Shown here piece by piece: positions 30,684 through 37,649 of a DNA stretch of 37,649 nt. The notes beneath the pieces were generated by a model. It was not told the DNA's origin. It saw only the letters and a program-made list of their open reading frames with translations, and ran no database searches. This stretch comes from Gammaproteobacteria bacterium. GTDB lineage: Bacteria; Pseudomonadota; Gammaproteobacteria; Steroidobacterales; Steroidobacteraceae. Each line of letters begins with the position of its first letter. The stretch's first letter is position 1. Both the position numbers and the translations under genes were made by a program. The stretch is from positions 1-37,649 of the forward strand of contig JAIBJM010000018.1 of the NCBI GenBank assembly GCA_020029535.1, read 5' to 3'.

Positions 30684-30817
30684 CTATTTCGCCGGCCGCA
30701 GCAGGCGATGCAGCGACACGCCTACCAGCGCCCCTGCTGGGCCATGACGCCCGATCCGATCACCGCCGCACTGAGCAACGCAGCGCCCAGTCCCTCGGCG
30801 GCTGCAAGCCGCCACAT
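30684..30817 (-). pseudogene. Collapsed remnant of a MIP channel gene (aquaporin/GlpF family)
   Basis: An ATG at 30815-30817 shares its A with the arsC TGA and opens a 31-codon frame, stopped by TAG at 30722-30724. It contains LAAAEGLGAALLSAAVIGSG followed by VMAQ, which matches the first membrane helix of MIP channels that accompany arsC (pattern AE-LGTALLLAAVVGSGIMAE). A second frame, out of register with the first, ends at TAG 30684-30686 and reads AGALVGVSLHRLLRPAK, like the last membrane helix and tail of the same family. About 180 residues in between are missing. I infer an internal deletion that left both gene ends. The match is from memory of the family, so treat it as likely, not proven. 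Confidence 0.6.
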
Positions 30818-31332
30818 CAAGCAGCCGTGGATTCGTTCGATGAGCGGCCGATGGAATCCAGCTCCTGCTTGAGCCGGATGCGGTCCAGTGAGGCAATGGG
30901 CAGGCTGGTGAAGATGCGGAGACGGCGCTCAAGTTCGTTGAACGCCGTGCGGAAGGTCAGCATGCGCTGTACATCACTACCAACCGCAGCGGCAGGATCC
31001 GGCATGCCCCAGTGCGCCGTCATCGGCTGACCCGGCCATACCGGGCAGACTTCACCAGCAGCCTGGTCACAGACCGTGAACACGAAATCGAGCGTCGGCG
31101 CGCCCGGCGCGGCGAATTCGTCCCAGCTCTTGCTGCGCAGTCCTGCGGTCGGCATGCGCAGACGGCCCAGCAGTTCCAGCGCCAGCGGATGCACCGCGCC
31201 CCTGGGGAAACTGCCTGCGCTGTGTGCAACGAAGCGGCCGGCGCCCCAATGCTTCAGCAGGCTCTCGGCCATGATGCTGCGCGCCGAGTTGCCGGTGCAG
31301 AGGAACAGCACACGGAACGGGCGATCGAGCAT
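30817..31332 (-). CDS. arsC: Arsenate reductase, ArsC of the low-molecular-weight phosphatase fold
   Basis: This type of ArsC reduces arsenate to arsenite using a relay of three cysteines and thioredoxin or a similar donor. The 171-residue protein begins RVLFLCTGNSARSIMAE, with the phosphatase-like C-x5-R loop (Cys12 to Arg18). Two further cysteines stand in VFTVCDQAAGEVCPVWPG (Cys88 and Cys96), followed by TAHWGMPDPA with the general-acid Asp. This pattern separates it from plain tyrosine phosphatases. It starts only three bases after the pstB stop and is thus tied to the phosphate-import operon, which also lets arsenate in. Its stop shares a base with the start of the MIP channel remnant. 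No arsR regulator is visible nearby. Confidence 0.88.
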   Translation of the reverse strand: MLDRPFRVLFLCTGNSARSIMAESLLKHWGAGRFVAHSAGSFPRGAVHPLALELLGRLRMPTAGLRSKSWDEFAAPGAPTLDFVFTVCDQAAGEVCPVWPGQPMTAHWGMPDPAAAVGSDVQRMLTFRTAFNELERRLRIFTSLPIASLDRIRLKQELDSIGRSSNESTAA

Positions 31333-31335
31333 GGC

Positions 31336-32232
31336 TCAGCCGTAACGACCCGTGATGTAGTCTTCGGTGGCCTTCTTGCTCGGGTTGGTGAAGATCGTGC
31401 TGGTCTGGTCGAACTCGATCAGCTCGCCCAGATACATGAAGGCGGTGTAGTCGGAAACGCGCGCCGCCTGCTGCATGTTGTGCGTGACGATGATGACCGT
31501 CACCTGCTCGCGCAGCGTGGCAATCAGCTCCTCGATGCGCGCGGTGGCGATCGGATCCAGCGCCGAGGTGGGTTCATCGAACAGCAGGATCTCGGGATTG
31601 GTGGCCAGTGCGCGCGCGATGCACAGACGCTGCTGCTGGCCACCGGACAACGACAGTCCGGAACTGTCCAGCCGGTCCTTGACCTCATCCCACAGCGCAG
31701 AGTTGCGCAGCGCCTTCTCCACTTCTTCCTCGATACGCACCCGCGAACGCATGCCGCTGACGCGCAGGCCATAGGCCACGTTCTCGAAGATCGACTTGGG
31801 AAAGGGATTCGGCTTCTGGAACACCATGCCGATGCGCATGCGCACTTCGATCGGATCGACGTTGCGCGCCACCAGATCGATGTTGTCCGGAAACAGCGTG
31901 ATCGAGCCTTCATAGCGCGTGCCCGGTGTCAGGTCGTGCATGCGGTTGAAGCAGCGCAGAAAGGTGCTCTTGCCGCAGCCTGACGGGCCGATCAGCGCGG
32001 TGACCTGCTTCTCCCGCATCTCGATGTTCAGCGACTTCAGGGCCTTGAAATCGCCGTAGTAGAAGTTCAGATCCGTGGCGCGCGCCTTGATCGGCGCGTT
32101 CTGCGCCGCACTGCGCCGCGTCTCGTCGATCGAAATCTGCAGCGCGCCGCGGCCGCTTTCGCGAATCGGCAGGATGCCGGTATCGACGTCGGTGGCCGGC
32201 ATGAAGGGTGCGGATTCGGCTTCAGATTGCAT
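31336..32232 (-). CDS. pstB: Phosphate ABC transporter ATP-binding protein
   Basis: PstB powers high-affinity phosphate import through PstCA. The 298-residue protein has Walker [10 protein letters not shown] (82-90), the Q-loop in [14 protein letters not shown] and the ABC signature LSGGQQQR (195-202). Walker [14 protein letters not shown] (215-227) and the switch His in IIVTHNM complete the set. About 48 residues precede the usual PstB start ([17 protein letters not shown]), including [19 protein letters not shown], which makes it some 40 residues longer than E. coli PstB (257). An ATG at the start and 3 bases of separation from pstA support the long form, but the tail may not be functionally important. 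Confidence 0.97.
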   Translation of the reverse strand: MQSEAESAPFMPATDVDTGILPIRESGRGALQISIDETRRSAAQNAPIKARATDLNFYYGDFKALKSLNIEMREKQVTALIGPSGCGKSTFLRCFNRMHDLTPGTRYEGSITLFPDNIDLVARNVDPIEVRMRIGMVFQKPNPFPKSIFENVAYGLRVSGMRSRVRIEEEVEKALRNSALWDEVKDRLDSSGLSLSGGQQQRLCIARALATNPEILLFDEPTSALDPIATARIEELIATLREQVTVIIVTHNMQQAARVSDYTAFMYLGELIEFDQTSTIFTNPSKKATEDYITGRYG

Positions 32233-32235
32233 GGA

Positions 32236-33168
32236 TCACCAGTTGATTTTCTTGCGGTAACGGTACCGCACATAGATGGCAATGCCGTTCATCAGCAGCG
32301 TCATCCCGAGCAGGATGGCGCCAGCGGCAGCAGCGTTGACCTGGAATTCAGGATCGGGACGCGATACCCAGTTGAACATCTGGATCGGCATCACCGTGAA
32401 CGGATCGGACAGCCAGGTGAAGTTCACGTAGGGAAACTCAGCGCTCAACGGCGGTGTCGGCAAAAAGGCAATGAAGGCCAGCGCCCCGATGGTGATGATG
32501 GGCGCGGTTTCGCCGATGGCACGCGACAGGCCGATGATCATGCCAGTCAGGATGCCGCCGGTGGAATACGGCAGCACGTGATGCGCGGTCACTTCCCAGT
32601 GCGTGGCGCCCAGCGCATAGGCAGCCTCACGGATCGAGCGCGGCACCGCACGCAACGCCTCGCGCGTGGCCACGATGACGATGGGCAGGATCAGCAGCGA
32701 CAGAGTCAGACCCGCCGCGGCAATGCTGTGGCCAAGATTGAACTGGTAGACGAACAGCCCCAACGCCAGCAGGCCGTAGATGATGGAGGGGACGCCGGCC
32801 AGATTGGTGACATTGATCTCGATGACGGCGGTGAACCAGTTTTTCGGCGCGTATTCCTCCAGATAGATGGCCGCCGCCACACCGATCGGCATGGCCACCG
32901 CCACCGTCACCAGCATCACCAGCGAAGTGCCCACCCAGGCCGACAGGATGCCGGCACGCTGCGCATTGCGCGACGGGAACGAGGTGAAGAAATCCCAGCC
33001 GAAGCGCGCTGCGCCATCGCGCACCAGATCGAGGAACAGGATGGCCAGCGTGGCCAGCGCGGCAAACATCACCGTCATGCCCAGCAGCACGAACAGCTGG
33101 TCGAACAGCTTGCGGCGCTGCACGTCGCGGCGCAGCTGTTCGCTGACCACACCGGTCGCGGCGGCCAT
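32236..33168 (-). CDS. pstA: Phosphate ABC transporter permease PstA
   Basis: PstA is one of the two inner-membrane subunits of the phosphate importer. The protein has 310 residues with about six hydrophobic segments. The first follows a charged cytoplasmic N-terminus (LRRDVQRRKLFDQ). The permease coupling loop is SIREAAYALGATHWEVTAHHVLP, with the EAA and G of the ABC permease motif. AIYLEEYAPKNWF and the C-terminal NGIAIYVRYRYRKKINW are also PstA-like. The ATG at 33166-33168 shares a base with the pstC TGA. Confidence 0.97.
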   Translation of the reverse strand: MAAATGVVSEQLRRDVQRRKLFDQLFVLLGMTVMFAALATLAILFLDLVRDGAARFGWDFFTSFPSRNAQRAGILSAWVGTSLVMLVTVAVAMPIGVAAAIYLEEYAPKNWFTAVIEINVTNLAGVPSIIYGLLALGLFVYQFNLGHSIAAAGLTLSLLILPIVIVATREALRAVPRSIREAAYALGATHWEVTAHHVLPYSTGGILTGMIIGLSRAIGETAPIITIGALAFIAFLPTPPLSAEFPYVNFTWLSDPFTVMPIQMFNWVSRPDPEFQVNAAAAGAILLGMTLLMNGIAIYVRYRYRKKINW

Positions 33169-34097
33169 CAGTACTCCTCCCGGAAACGCCGCGTCAGCGC
33201 GAAGCCCGCGATGTTGAAGATCAACGTGGTCACCATCAGCACCAGACCGGCCGCGAAGATCGACTGATAGCCGATGCTGTCATGCGGCAGATCGCCGAGG
33301 CTGACCTGCACGATGAAGGCGGTGATGGTCGCCGCGGATTCCAGCGGATTGAAAGTCAGATTGGGCTGCAGGCCGGCGGCGACGGCCACCACCATGGTCT
33401 CGCCCACCGCGCGCGAGATGCCGAGGATGTAGGCGGCAGCGATACCCGACAGCGCGCCCGGCACCACCACACGCGTGGCGGTCTGGAAGCGGGTGGCGCC
33501 CATGGCGTAACTGCCCTCGCGCATGTAGTTGGGCACCGCACGCATGGCGTCCTCGCTGACCGAGGCCACGTAGGGAATGATCATCAGGCCGATCACCAGG
33601 CCCGGGCTCAGCATGTTGAAGCCCGGCAGGCCCGGAATGAATTTCTGCAACAGCGGTGTCACCACCATCAATGCGAAGTAGCCGTACACCACCGTCGGTA
33701 CCGCACCCAGCAATTCCAGAACCGGTTTGATGATCTCGCGCAGTTTGTGCGGCGCGAATTCGCTGAGATAGATGGCAATGATGGTGCCGCAGGGAATGGC
33801 CACGCACAGCGCCACCATGGTCGTCACCAGCGTGCCGGCCAGCAGCGGCAGGATGCCGAAGCGCGGTTCGGCGAACATCGGCGTCCACATGGTGTCGGTG
33901 AAGAAGTCGGCCAGCGACACGGTCTTGAAGAAAGGTACCGATTCGGACACCAGGATGTAGACGATGGATATCGTGGTGACCACCGCCACCAGCGCCGATG
34001 CCAGCAACACCGCTTCAATGACACGGTCGCGGGCCCTGCGTACCCGCAGTCGCTGTCTGATTGCCGCTGCGCCCGGCCCTGAAGTGATATCCGACAT
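33168..34097 (-). CDS. pstC: Phosphate ABC transporter permease PstC
   Basis: PstC is the partner of PstA in the membrane part of the phosphate importer. It has 309 residues, with a basic cytoplasmic start (IRQRLRVRRARDRVIEAV), then about six membrane helices. The coupling loop MREGSYAMGATRFQTATRVVVPGALSGI and the substrate-path segment LLGAVPTVVYGYFAL are present, the latter typical of PstC. It follows pstS after a 112-base gap holding a strong hairpin, and overlaps pstA by one base. There is no obvious Shine-Dalgarno before its ATG. Confidence 0.97.
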   Translation of the reverse strand: MSDITSGPGAAAIRQRLRVRRARDRVIEAVLLASALVAVVTTISIVYILVSESVPFFKTVSLADFFTDTMWTPMFAEPRFGILPLLAGTLVTTMVALCVAIPCGTIIAIYLSEFAPHKLREIIKPVLELLGAVPTVVYGYFALMVVTPLLQKFIPGLPGFNMLSPGLVIGLMIIPYVASVSEDAMRAVPNYMREGSYAMGATRFQTATRVVVPGALSGIAAAYILGISRAVGETMVVAVAAGLQPNLTFNPLESAATITAFIVQVSLGDLPHDSIGYQSIFAAGLVLMVTTLIFNIAGFALTRRFREEY

Positions 34098-34123
34098 AGC
34101 TGTGTATCCGTGGCCGGCGATAC

Positions 34124-34154
34124 GGGCGACGGAGCCGGAAGCGCTCCGCCGCCC
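34124..34154 (-). promoter_or_regulatory. Strong hairpin between pstS and pstC
   Basis: An inverted repeat GGGCG-A-CGGAGC (34124-34135) pairs with GCTCCG-C-CGCCC (34143-34154), giving 11 paired bases and one mismatch around a 7-base loop. On the minus strand it lies 55 bases past the pstS stop and is not followed by a T run, so it does not look like a standard terminator. A role in protecting the 3-prime end of pstS mRNA, so that binding protein is made in excess over permease, is inferred from other binding-protein operons. Confidence 0.55.
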
Positions 34155-34209
34155 GCAGTTTAACCCAGCACTGCGCGGCCGTAAGCCGGGCGCTGGCGCA
34201 TCGCGAGGA

Positions 34210-35211
34210 TCAGTGCTTGCCTTCGCGCTTCAGCAGTTCCTCGACCTTGAGACCCACTTCCGGCACGCCACCGAAGCCGGTGCCGGTCTTGCCGGCCTTG
34301 AAGTTGGCGGAGGCGATCTTGTAGGCCTCCGCGGACAGCGGCACATACTTGACTTCGGTAACCAGCGCCGGGCCCTTGGTCAGATAGAACTCGACGAACT
34401 CGCGCACTTCCGGCTTGGCCACCGACGCCGCGTTGACGTAGATGAACAGCGGGCGCGACAGCGGCTCATAGCTGCCATCCAGCACACCGGCTGCCGACGG
34501 CAGCACCGCCTGGCCCTTGGCGTTGACCACCTTCAGCGCCTTCATGCGTGCGGCATTCGGCGCGTAGTAGGCATAACCGAAGTAGGCCAGTGCGTTGGCA
34601 TCGGCCTCCACGCCCTGCACCAGCACGTTGTCGTCCTCGCTGGCGGTGAAATCACCGCGGCTGGACTTGGACTTGCCGTTGATGGCTTCGGTGAAGTAGT
34701 CGAAGGTGCCCGAATCGGCGCCCGGCCCGAACAGCTTCAGCGGCGCATTCGGCCACTTCGGATTGACCTGGTTCCAGCGCGTGATCTTGCCCTGCGCCGC
34801 CGGCTCCCACATCTTCTTCAGCTCGGCCACCGTGATCTGGTCCACCCAGGTGGCCTTCGGGTTCACCACCACGGTCAACGCGTCATAGGCGACCGGCAGC
34901 TCGATGTACTTGATGCCCGCGGCGGCGCAGGCCTGCATTTCGGCGGCCAGGATCGGACGCGAGGCGTCCGAAATGTCGATCTCGCCGCGGCAGAAGCGCT
35001 TGAAACCGCCGCCGGTGCCGGCGATGCCCACCGTGACGCGCACCTTGCCGCGCTTCTGGATCTGGAATTCTTCGGCCACCGCTTCGGTGATCGGGAACAC
35101 CGTGCTGGAACCGTCCACCTTGACGGTGGACTGCGCGGCGGCGATGTGCGGCGCCGCGGACAGCGCCAGCGCGGCCAGCGTCAGCATCGTGTTGAAGGGT
35201 CGGAATTTCAT
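34210..35211 (-). CDS. pstS: Periplasmic phosphate-binding protein
   Basis: PstS captures phosphate in the periplasm and hands it to PstCA. The 333-residue precursor has a Sec signal peptide ([20 protein letters not shown] then PHIAAAQ). The mature start [20 protein letters not shown] contains the phosphate-binding GSSTVFP segment. [27 protein letters not shown], the [17 protein letters not shown] phosphate-site region and [13 protein letters not shown] are family features. A GAGGA Shine-Dalgarno stands about 8 bases before the ATG. Gene order phoU-pstS-pstC-pstA-pstB, with phoU first, differs from E. coli where phoU is last. Confidence 0.97.
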   Translation of the reverse strand: MKFRPFNTMLTLAALALSAAPHIAAAQSTVKVDGSSTVFPITEAVAEEFQIQKRGKVRVTVGIAGTGGGFKRFCRGEIDISDASRPILAAEMQACAAAGIKYIELPVAYDALTVVVNPKATWVDQITVAELKKMWEPAAQGKITRWNQVNPKWPNAPLKLFGPGADSGTFDYFTEAINGKSKSSRGDFTASEDDNVLVQGVEADANALAYFGYAYYAPNAARMKALKVVNAKGQAVLPSAAGVLDGSYEPLSRPLFIYVNAASVAKPEVREFVEFYLTKGPALVTEVKYVPLSAEAYKIASANFKAGKTGTGFGGVPEVGLKVEELLKREGKH

Positions 35212-35240
35212 GGCTTGTCCTCTTTAGGCTTCAGGGATAT

Positions 35241-35987
35241 TCAGGGTACCGGCACCGCGACCGGGCTCGGCAGTGTTCCGCGCAGTTCCTTTTCGACATC
35301 TTCGAGCCGCGTATGGCGCACATCCTTGCCGTGCACCATGTAGATCACGTATTCGCAGAGGTTCTTGGCGTGATCGCCAACGCGCTCCAGCGAGCGCACC
35401 ACCCACATCACATCCAGCGAGCGGCGGATCATGCGCGGGTCTTCCATCATGAAGGTGATGCACTGGCGCTGGATGGCCTCGTACTCGTCGTCGACGGCGC
35501 GGTCGCGCCGCGCCACCTGCAGCGCCAGCTCGGCATCGAGCCGGGCGAAGGCATCCAGCGCATCGTGCACCATCGAAGAGACCAGCTGCCCGAAGTGGCG
35601 CAGCTCGCGATAGCGGCTGGATGGCCGCTCGCGCCCCGCCAGGCGCGCGGCGATGGTGGCAATCTTCTCGCCCTCATCGCCGATGCGCTCCAGGTCGGTG
35701 ATGGTCTTCAGCACCGCAATCAGCAGGCGCAGATCCGAGGCAGCCGGGCTGCGCGTGGCGAGGATGCGGCTGCAGTCCTCGTCGATGGTGCGTTCGAGCT
35801 GGTTCACCAGCAGTTCTTCCCGCGCCACCGTCAGCAGTACCTGCGAGTCCGCATCCACAATCGCGCCGAGCGCCTGTGACAGCTGGCGCTCGACCAGTCC
35901 GCCCATCTCCAGCACGCGGCTGCGTACCCGTTCCAGGTCTTCGTTGAAACGGCTGGAAATGTGATGACTGAGTGCTTCGGTATCCAT
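35241..35987 (-). CDS. phoU: Phosphate signalling and transport regulator PhoU
   Basis: PhoU links the Pst transporter to the PhoR/PhoB system and keeps it in check when phosphate is plentiful. The 248-residue all-helical protein has two similar three-helix halves. The first includes ISSRFNEDLERVRSRVLEMGGLVERQL and ITDLERIGDEGEKIA. The second includes VVRSLERVGDHAKNLCEYVIYMV, with the metal-cluster ERxGDxxxNxxE-type motif in both. It lies 12 bases after the porin gene and 29 bases before pstS, so it should be induced with them. Confidence 0.97.
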   Translation of the reverse strand: MDTEALSHHISSRFNEDLERVRSRVLEMGGLVERQLSQALGAIVDADSQVLLTVAREELLVNQLERTIDEDCSRILATRSPAASDLRLLIAVLKTITDLERIGDEGEKIATIAARLAGRERPSSRYRELRHFGQLVSSMVHDALDAFARLDAELALQVARRDRAVDDEYEAIQRQCITFMMEDPRMIRRSLDVMWVVRSLERVGDHAKNLCEYVIYMVHGKDVRHTRLEDVEKELRGTLPSPVAVPVP

Positions 35988-35999
35988 CGCTGCTTCCTG

Positions 36000-37367
36000 T
36001 CAGAACTTGTAGTTCAGATCCAGCTGCAGGCGCTTGTAGTCGCGGTCGCGGCCGGTACTACCCGACGCCACGCCATCGATGAAGCGCGTGTTCATGAAGT
36101 AGGTGCCGTTCAGCGTCCAGTTGGTGGCCGGAACATAGGCGGCCTTGATGACACTGCCGTTACCGTCGGTCAAGCCACCGTTGAAGTCCGAGTCATGGAA
36201 CCCGCCCCAGATGGCATCCTTTTCAGACACCTGGTAGACATAGCCGATCTCCCAGGTCCCGGCGGCGGCAGCGCGGTTGAAGGTAATGCCGAACGAGGTG
36301 GCGGTGTCCAGCTTTTCGTTGGCCACCGGATTGACCTCGGCCTTGGTGTTCTTCATGTAGTCGGCGAACACTGTGACCGGGAAACGGCCCAACTTGAAGT
36401 CGGCCTGCACCAGCGCCTGGACCATGTTGAAGTCGCTGGCCAGCGCACTGCAACCGCTGTCGGCGGCGCCATTGTTGTCATAGGTGGTATTGCCGTTGGT
36501 GCTGCCCGAGAACGCGGCGTTGATGTTGCAGGTGCTGGCCGCTGTACCCGCCAGCGCGGTGGCCGAGGCCACCTCGTCCTTCACATGCGTGATATCGAAA
36601 TAGCCCAGCGCGCCCAGCAGATTCACGCTGCCCACCGGCTGACGGAAGGCCAGCTGCGCGCCCACCATCTTGGCGTCGGTGCGGCCGGCAGCCCGGCTGG
36701 CCGTGGCGGTGTCGTTGGCATGGCGCTCGCCGAGCCAGGTGTAGTACAGGCCCGCCGACCAGGGACCCGTGGCCAGTTTCACCGCCGCGCCTTCCGGAGT
36801 CAGATCGCCGTCCCAGAAATAACTGGCGGTGCGGATCCAGGGCTGCGGCTGCTTGCCCAGCACCACGTTGGCGAAGCTGGCGGCTTTCCAGTCCACATAG
36901 GCCAGGTCGATGCCCAGCGACTTGCGCGACCAGGCTTCGCCCAGTGTCTGGTTGGTCGAACGCGGGTTGTCGTCACCGGTATTGACCGTCGACAGCTGGA
37001 TGCGGCCGTTGATCTTGTCGTTGACCTTTGCAGCAACGCCGAAGCGCAGGCGGATGCGATCGCGCTGGCGCGAGCTGGCGTCGATATTGGTGGCCGGCTC
37101 GTCCTGGATCAGCTCGTAGCGGTAACGCAGATCGCCGCTCCAGGTGTACTTGGAAACGGCAGTCTTCAGGTTGCTCACATCCACGGCCTCCTGGGCGGCT
37201 TCCTTGCGGGCACCCTGGGCATTGGACTTCAGGTACTCGACCTCGGACTGCAGGCGTTCGATCTGTTCCTGGATCTGTTGCAGGCGGTCGGTGGTCTCGG
37301 GGGCATTCTGGGCCAGGGCCGGCGTGGCCAGCAGCGCGGCGGCACCAGCAATCAGGGTCTTCTTCAC
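36000..37367 (-). CDS. Putative outer-membrane porin heading the pst cluster
   Basis: The 455-residue protein has a signal peptide (KKTLIAGAAALLATPALAQ) and a periplasmic coiled coil (TTDRLQQIQEQIERLQSEVEYLKSNA, about residues 25-52). The rest is a beta-barrel with alternating aromatic strands, such as WSGDLRYRYELIQD, RIRLRFGVAAKVNDKINGRI and RLQLDLNYKF. It ends in Phe as outer-membrane barrels do. It looks like the broad putative-porin family, not an OprO/OprP orthologue I can name. The start is GTG 37365-37367 with GGGAG 7 bases before it. Two Pho-box-like sites upstream and phoU 12 bases downstream argue for a phosphate- or phosphoester-uptake porin; that role is inference. Confidence 0.88.
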   Translation of the reverse strand: MKKTLIAGAAALLATPALAQNAPETTDRLQQIQEQIERLQSEVEYLKSNAQGARKEAAQEAVDVSNLKTAVSKYTWSGDLRYRYELIQDEPATNIDASSRQRDRIRLRFGVAAKVNDKINGRIQLSTVNTGDDNPRSTNQTLGEAWSRKSLGIDLAYVDWKAASFANVVLGKQPQPWIRTASYFWDGDLTPEGAAVKLATGPWSAGLYYTWLGERHANDTATASRAAGRTDAKMVGAQLAFRQPVGSVNLLGALGYFDITHVKDEVASATALAGTAASTCNINAAFSGSTNGNTTYDNNGAADSGCSALASDFNMVQALVQADFKLGRFPVTVFADYMKNTKAEVNPVANEKLDTATSFGITFNRAAAAGTWEIGYVYQVSEKDAIWGGFHDSDFNGGLTDGNGSVIKAAYVPATNWTLNGTYFMNTRFIDGVASGSTGRDRDYKRLQLDLNYKF

Positions 37368-37400
37368 AGTGTTCTCCCATGCGGAATGAAGCTGGCAGGC

Positions 37401-37434
37401 TTTATACGTATGGCTGGTGACAGTTTTGTGTCAC
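37401..37434 (-). promoter_or_regulatory. Probable PhoB-activated promoter of the porin-phoU-pst operon (proximal box plus -10)
   Basis: On the minus strand GTGACACAAAACTGTCAC (37417-37434) has the Pho-box layout of two 7-mers around AAAA. The near half CTGTCAC matches the consensus CTGTCA(T/C) fully and the far half GTGACAC matches four of seven. Exactly 10 bases later stands TATAAA (37401-37406), the spacing expected when a Pho box replaces the -35 element. The same bases also form a perfect 7-base inverted repeat (37416-37435), so a different dimeric regulator cannot be excluded. Confidence 0.65.
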
Positions 37435-37465
37435 CGCAGTGCATGTCATCTGTCTTACGCGCGAC

Positions 37466-37483
37466 TTGACAGTTTTGTTGCAG
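37466..37483 (-). promoter_or_regulatory. Second Pho-box-like site upstream of the porin
   Basis: On the minus strand CTGCAACAAAACTGTCAA has the same half-AAAA-half layout, with the downstream half CTGTCAA matching six of seven consensus positions. It shares an exact 12-base direct repeat (TGACAGTTTTGT on the plus strand) with the proximal box, 49 bases away. Between them lie two more 7-mers resembling half-sites, ATGTCAT and CTGTCTT on the plus strand (37443-37456). Confidence 0.5.
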
Positions 37484-37515
37484 CCCGATAACACCTGCGG
37501 GCCGCTCGGTGGCGC

Positions 37516-37544
37516 TTGCTCCCCGCCCGGCCGCGCCGTATAAG
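37516..37544 (+). promoter_or_regulatory. Likely sigma-70 promoter of dapE
   Basis: TTGCTC (37516-37521) and TATAAG (37539-37544) are separated by 17 bases, predicting a start near 37551 and a leader of about 30 bases. It diverges from the porin promoter within the same 212-base intergenic region (37368-37579). Confidence 0.55.
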
Positions 37545-37579
37545 GCGCGTGCCCTTTACGATCCGCGCCACAGGAAGCC

Positions 37580-37649
37580 ATGTCCGCGACGCTTGAGCTG
37601 ACCCAGGATCTGATTGCCCGCAATTCGATCACCCCCGCCGACGAGGGCT
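37580..37649 (+). CDS. dapE: Succinyl-diaminopimelate desuccinylase, N-terminal fragment (cut by window edge)
   Basis: DapE removes succinate from N-succinyl-LL-diaminopimelate, the step after DapC. Only 23 codons are visible: MSATLELTQDLIARNSITPA then DEG. The pattern ELTQxLIxRxSxTPxDxG is that of DapE N-termini (E. coli IELTQQLIRRPSLSPDDAG). A clear AGGAAG Shine-Dalgarno lies before the ATG (37580-37582). The call rests on this short piece plus the presence of dapC and dapD elsewhere in the window. Other M20-family peptidases are less likely. Confidence 0.8.
   Translation, partial: MSATLELTQDLIARNSITPADEG

Overview
The window is a stretch of core chromosome from a high-G+C gammaproteobacterium. 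The gene order frr-uppS-cdsA-dxr-rseP-bamA-skp-lpxD-fabZ-lpxA-lpxB-rnhB-dnaE-accA, continuing into tilS-pyrG-kdsA-eno, fits this group. The KdsA and ribosomal protein sequences look closest to Xanthomonadales or Steroidobacterales-like lineages. That placement is inferred from remembered family sequences, not from a search. No tRNA, rRNA, IS element, prophage or CRISPR array was seen, and no stretch longer than about 210 bases lacks a gene.

Region 1 (1-21385, minus strand) is a nearly unbroken co-directional run. In transcription order it is pyrH, frr, uppS, cdsA, dxr, rseP, bamA, skp, lpxD, fabZ, lpxA, lpxB, rnhB, dnaE, accA, tilS, pyrG, kdsA and eno (eno is cut by the left edge). It covers UMP kinase and ribosome recycling, undecaprenyl phosphate, CDP-diacylglycerol and isoprenoid precursors, outer-membrane protein assembly, lipid A synthesis, replication, fatty acid initiation, tRNA-Ile lysidine formation, CTP, Kdo and glycolysis. 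Many junctions are 1-4 base stop/start overlaps, often with GTG or TTG starts, which suggests translational coupling.

Region 2 (21414-23538) is the rpsB-tsf operon on the minus strand. It has a recognisable promoter with a G+C-rich discriminator, a structured leader and a clear intrinsic terminator after tsf. S2 carries an unusual low-complexity tail of roughly 90 residues.

Region 3 (23539-29057, plus strand) holds map, glnD, dapC and dapD: N-terminal Met removal, PII uridylylation in nitrogen control, and two steps of the succinylase branch of lysine/diaminopimelate synthesis. dapE, a later step of the same branch, begins at the right edge.

Region 4 (29064-37367, minus strand) is a phosphate-acquisition cluster with an accessory tail. 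Its order is porin, phoU, pstS, pstC, pstA, pstB, then an ArsC-type arsenate reductase, a collapsed remnant of a MIP channel (aquaporin/GlpF) gene, a PPOX-type flavin protein, an azurin-like lipoprotein and a small secreted helical protein. Upstream of the porin are two PhoB-box-like sites, the nearer one exactly 10 bases from a TATAAA element. The most interesting material is here: arsenate detoxification placed directly behind the phosphate importer, with its presumed arsenite exit channel apparently deleted.

I did not find a clear novel defence or mobile system. The findings are mostly regulatory and evolutionary details of otherwise familiar genes.
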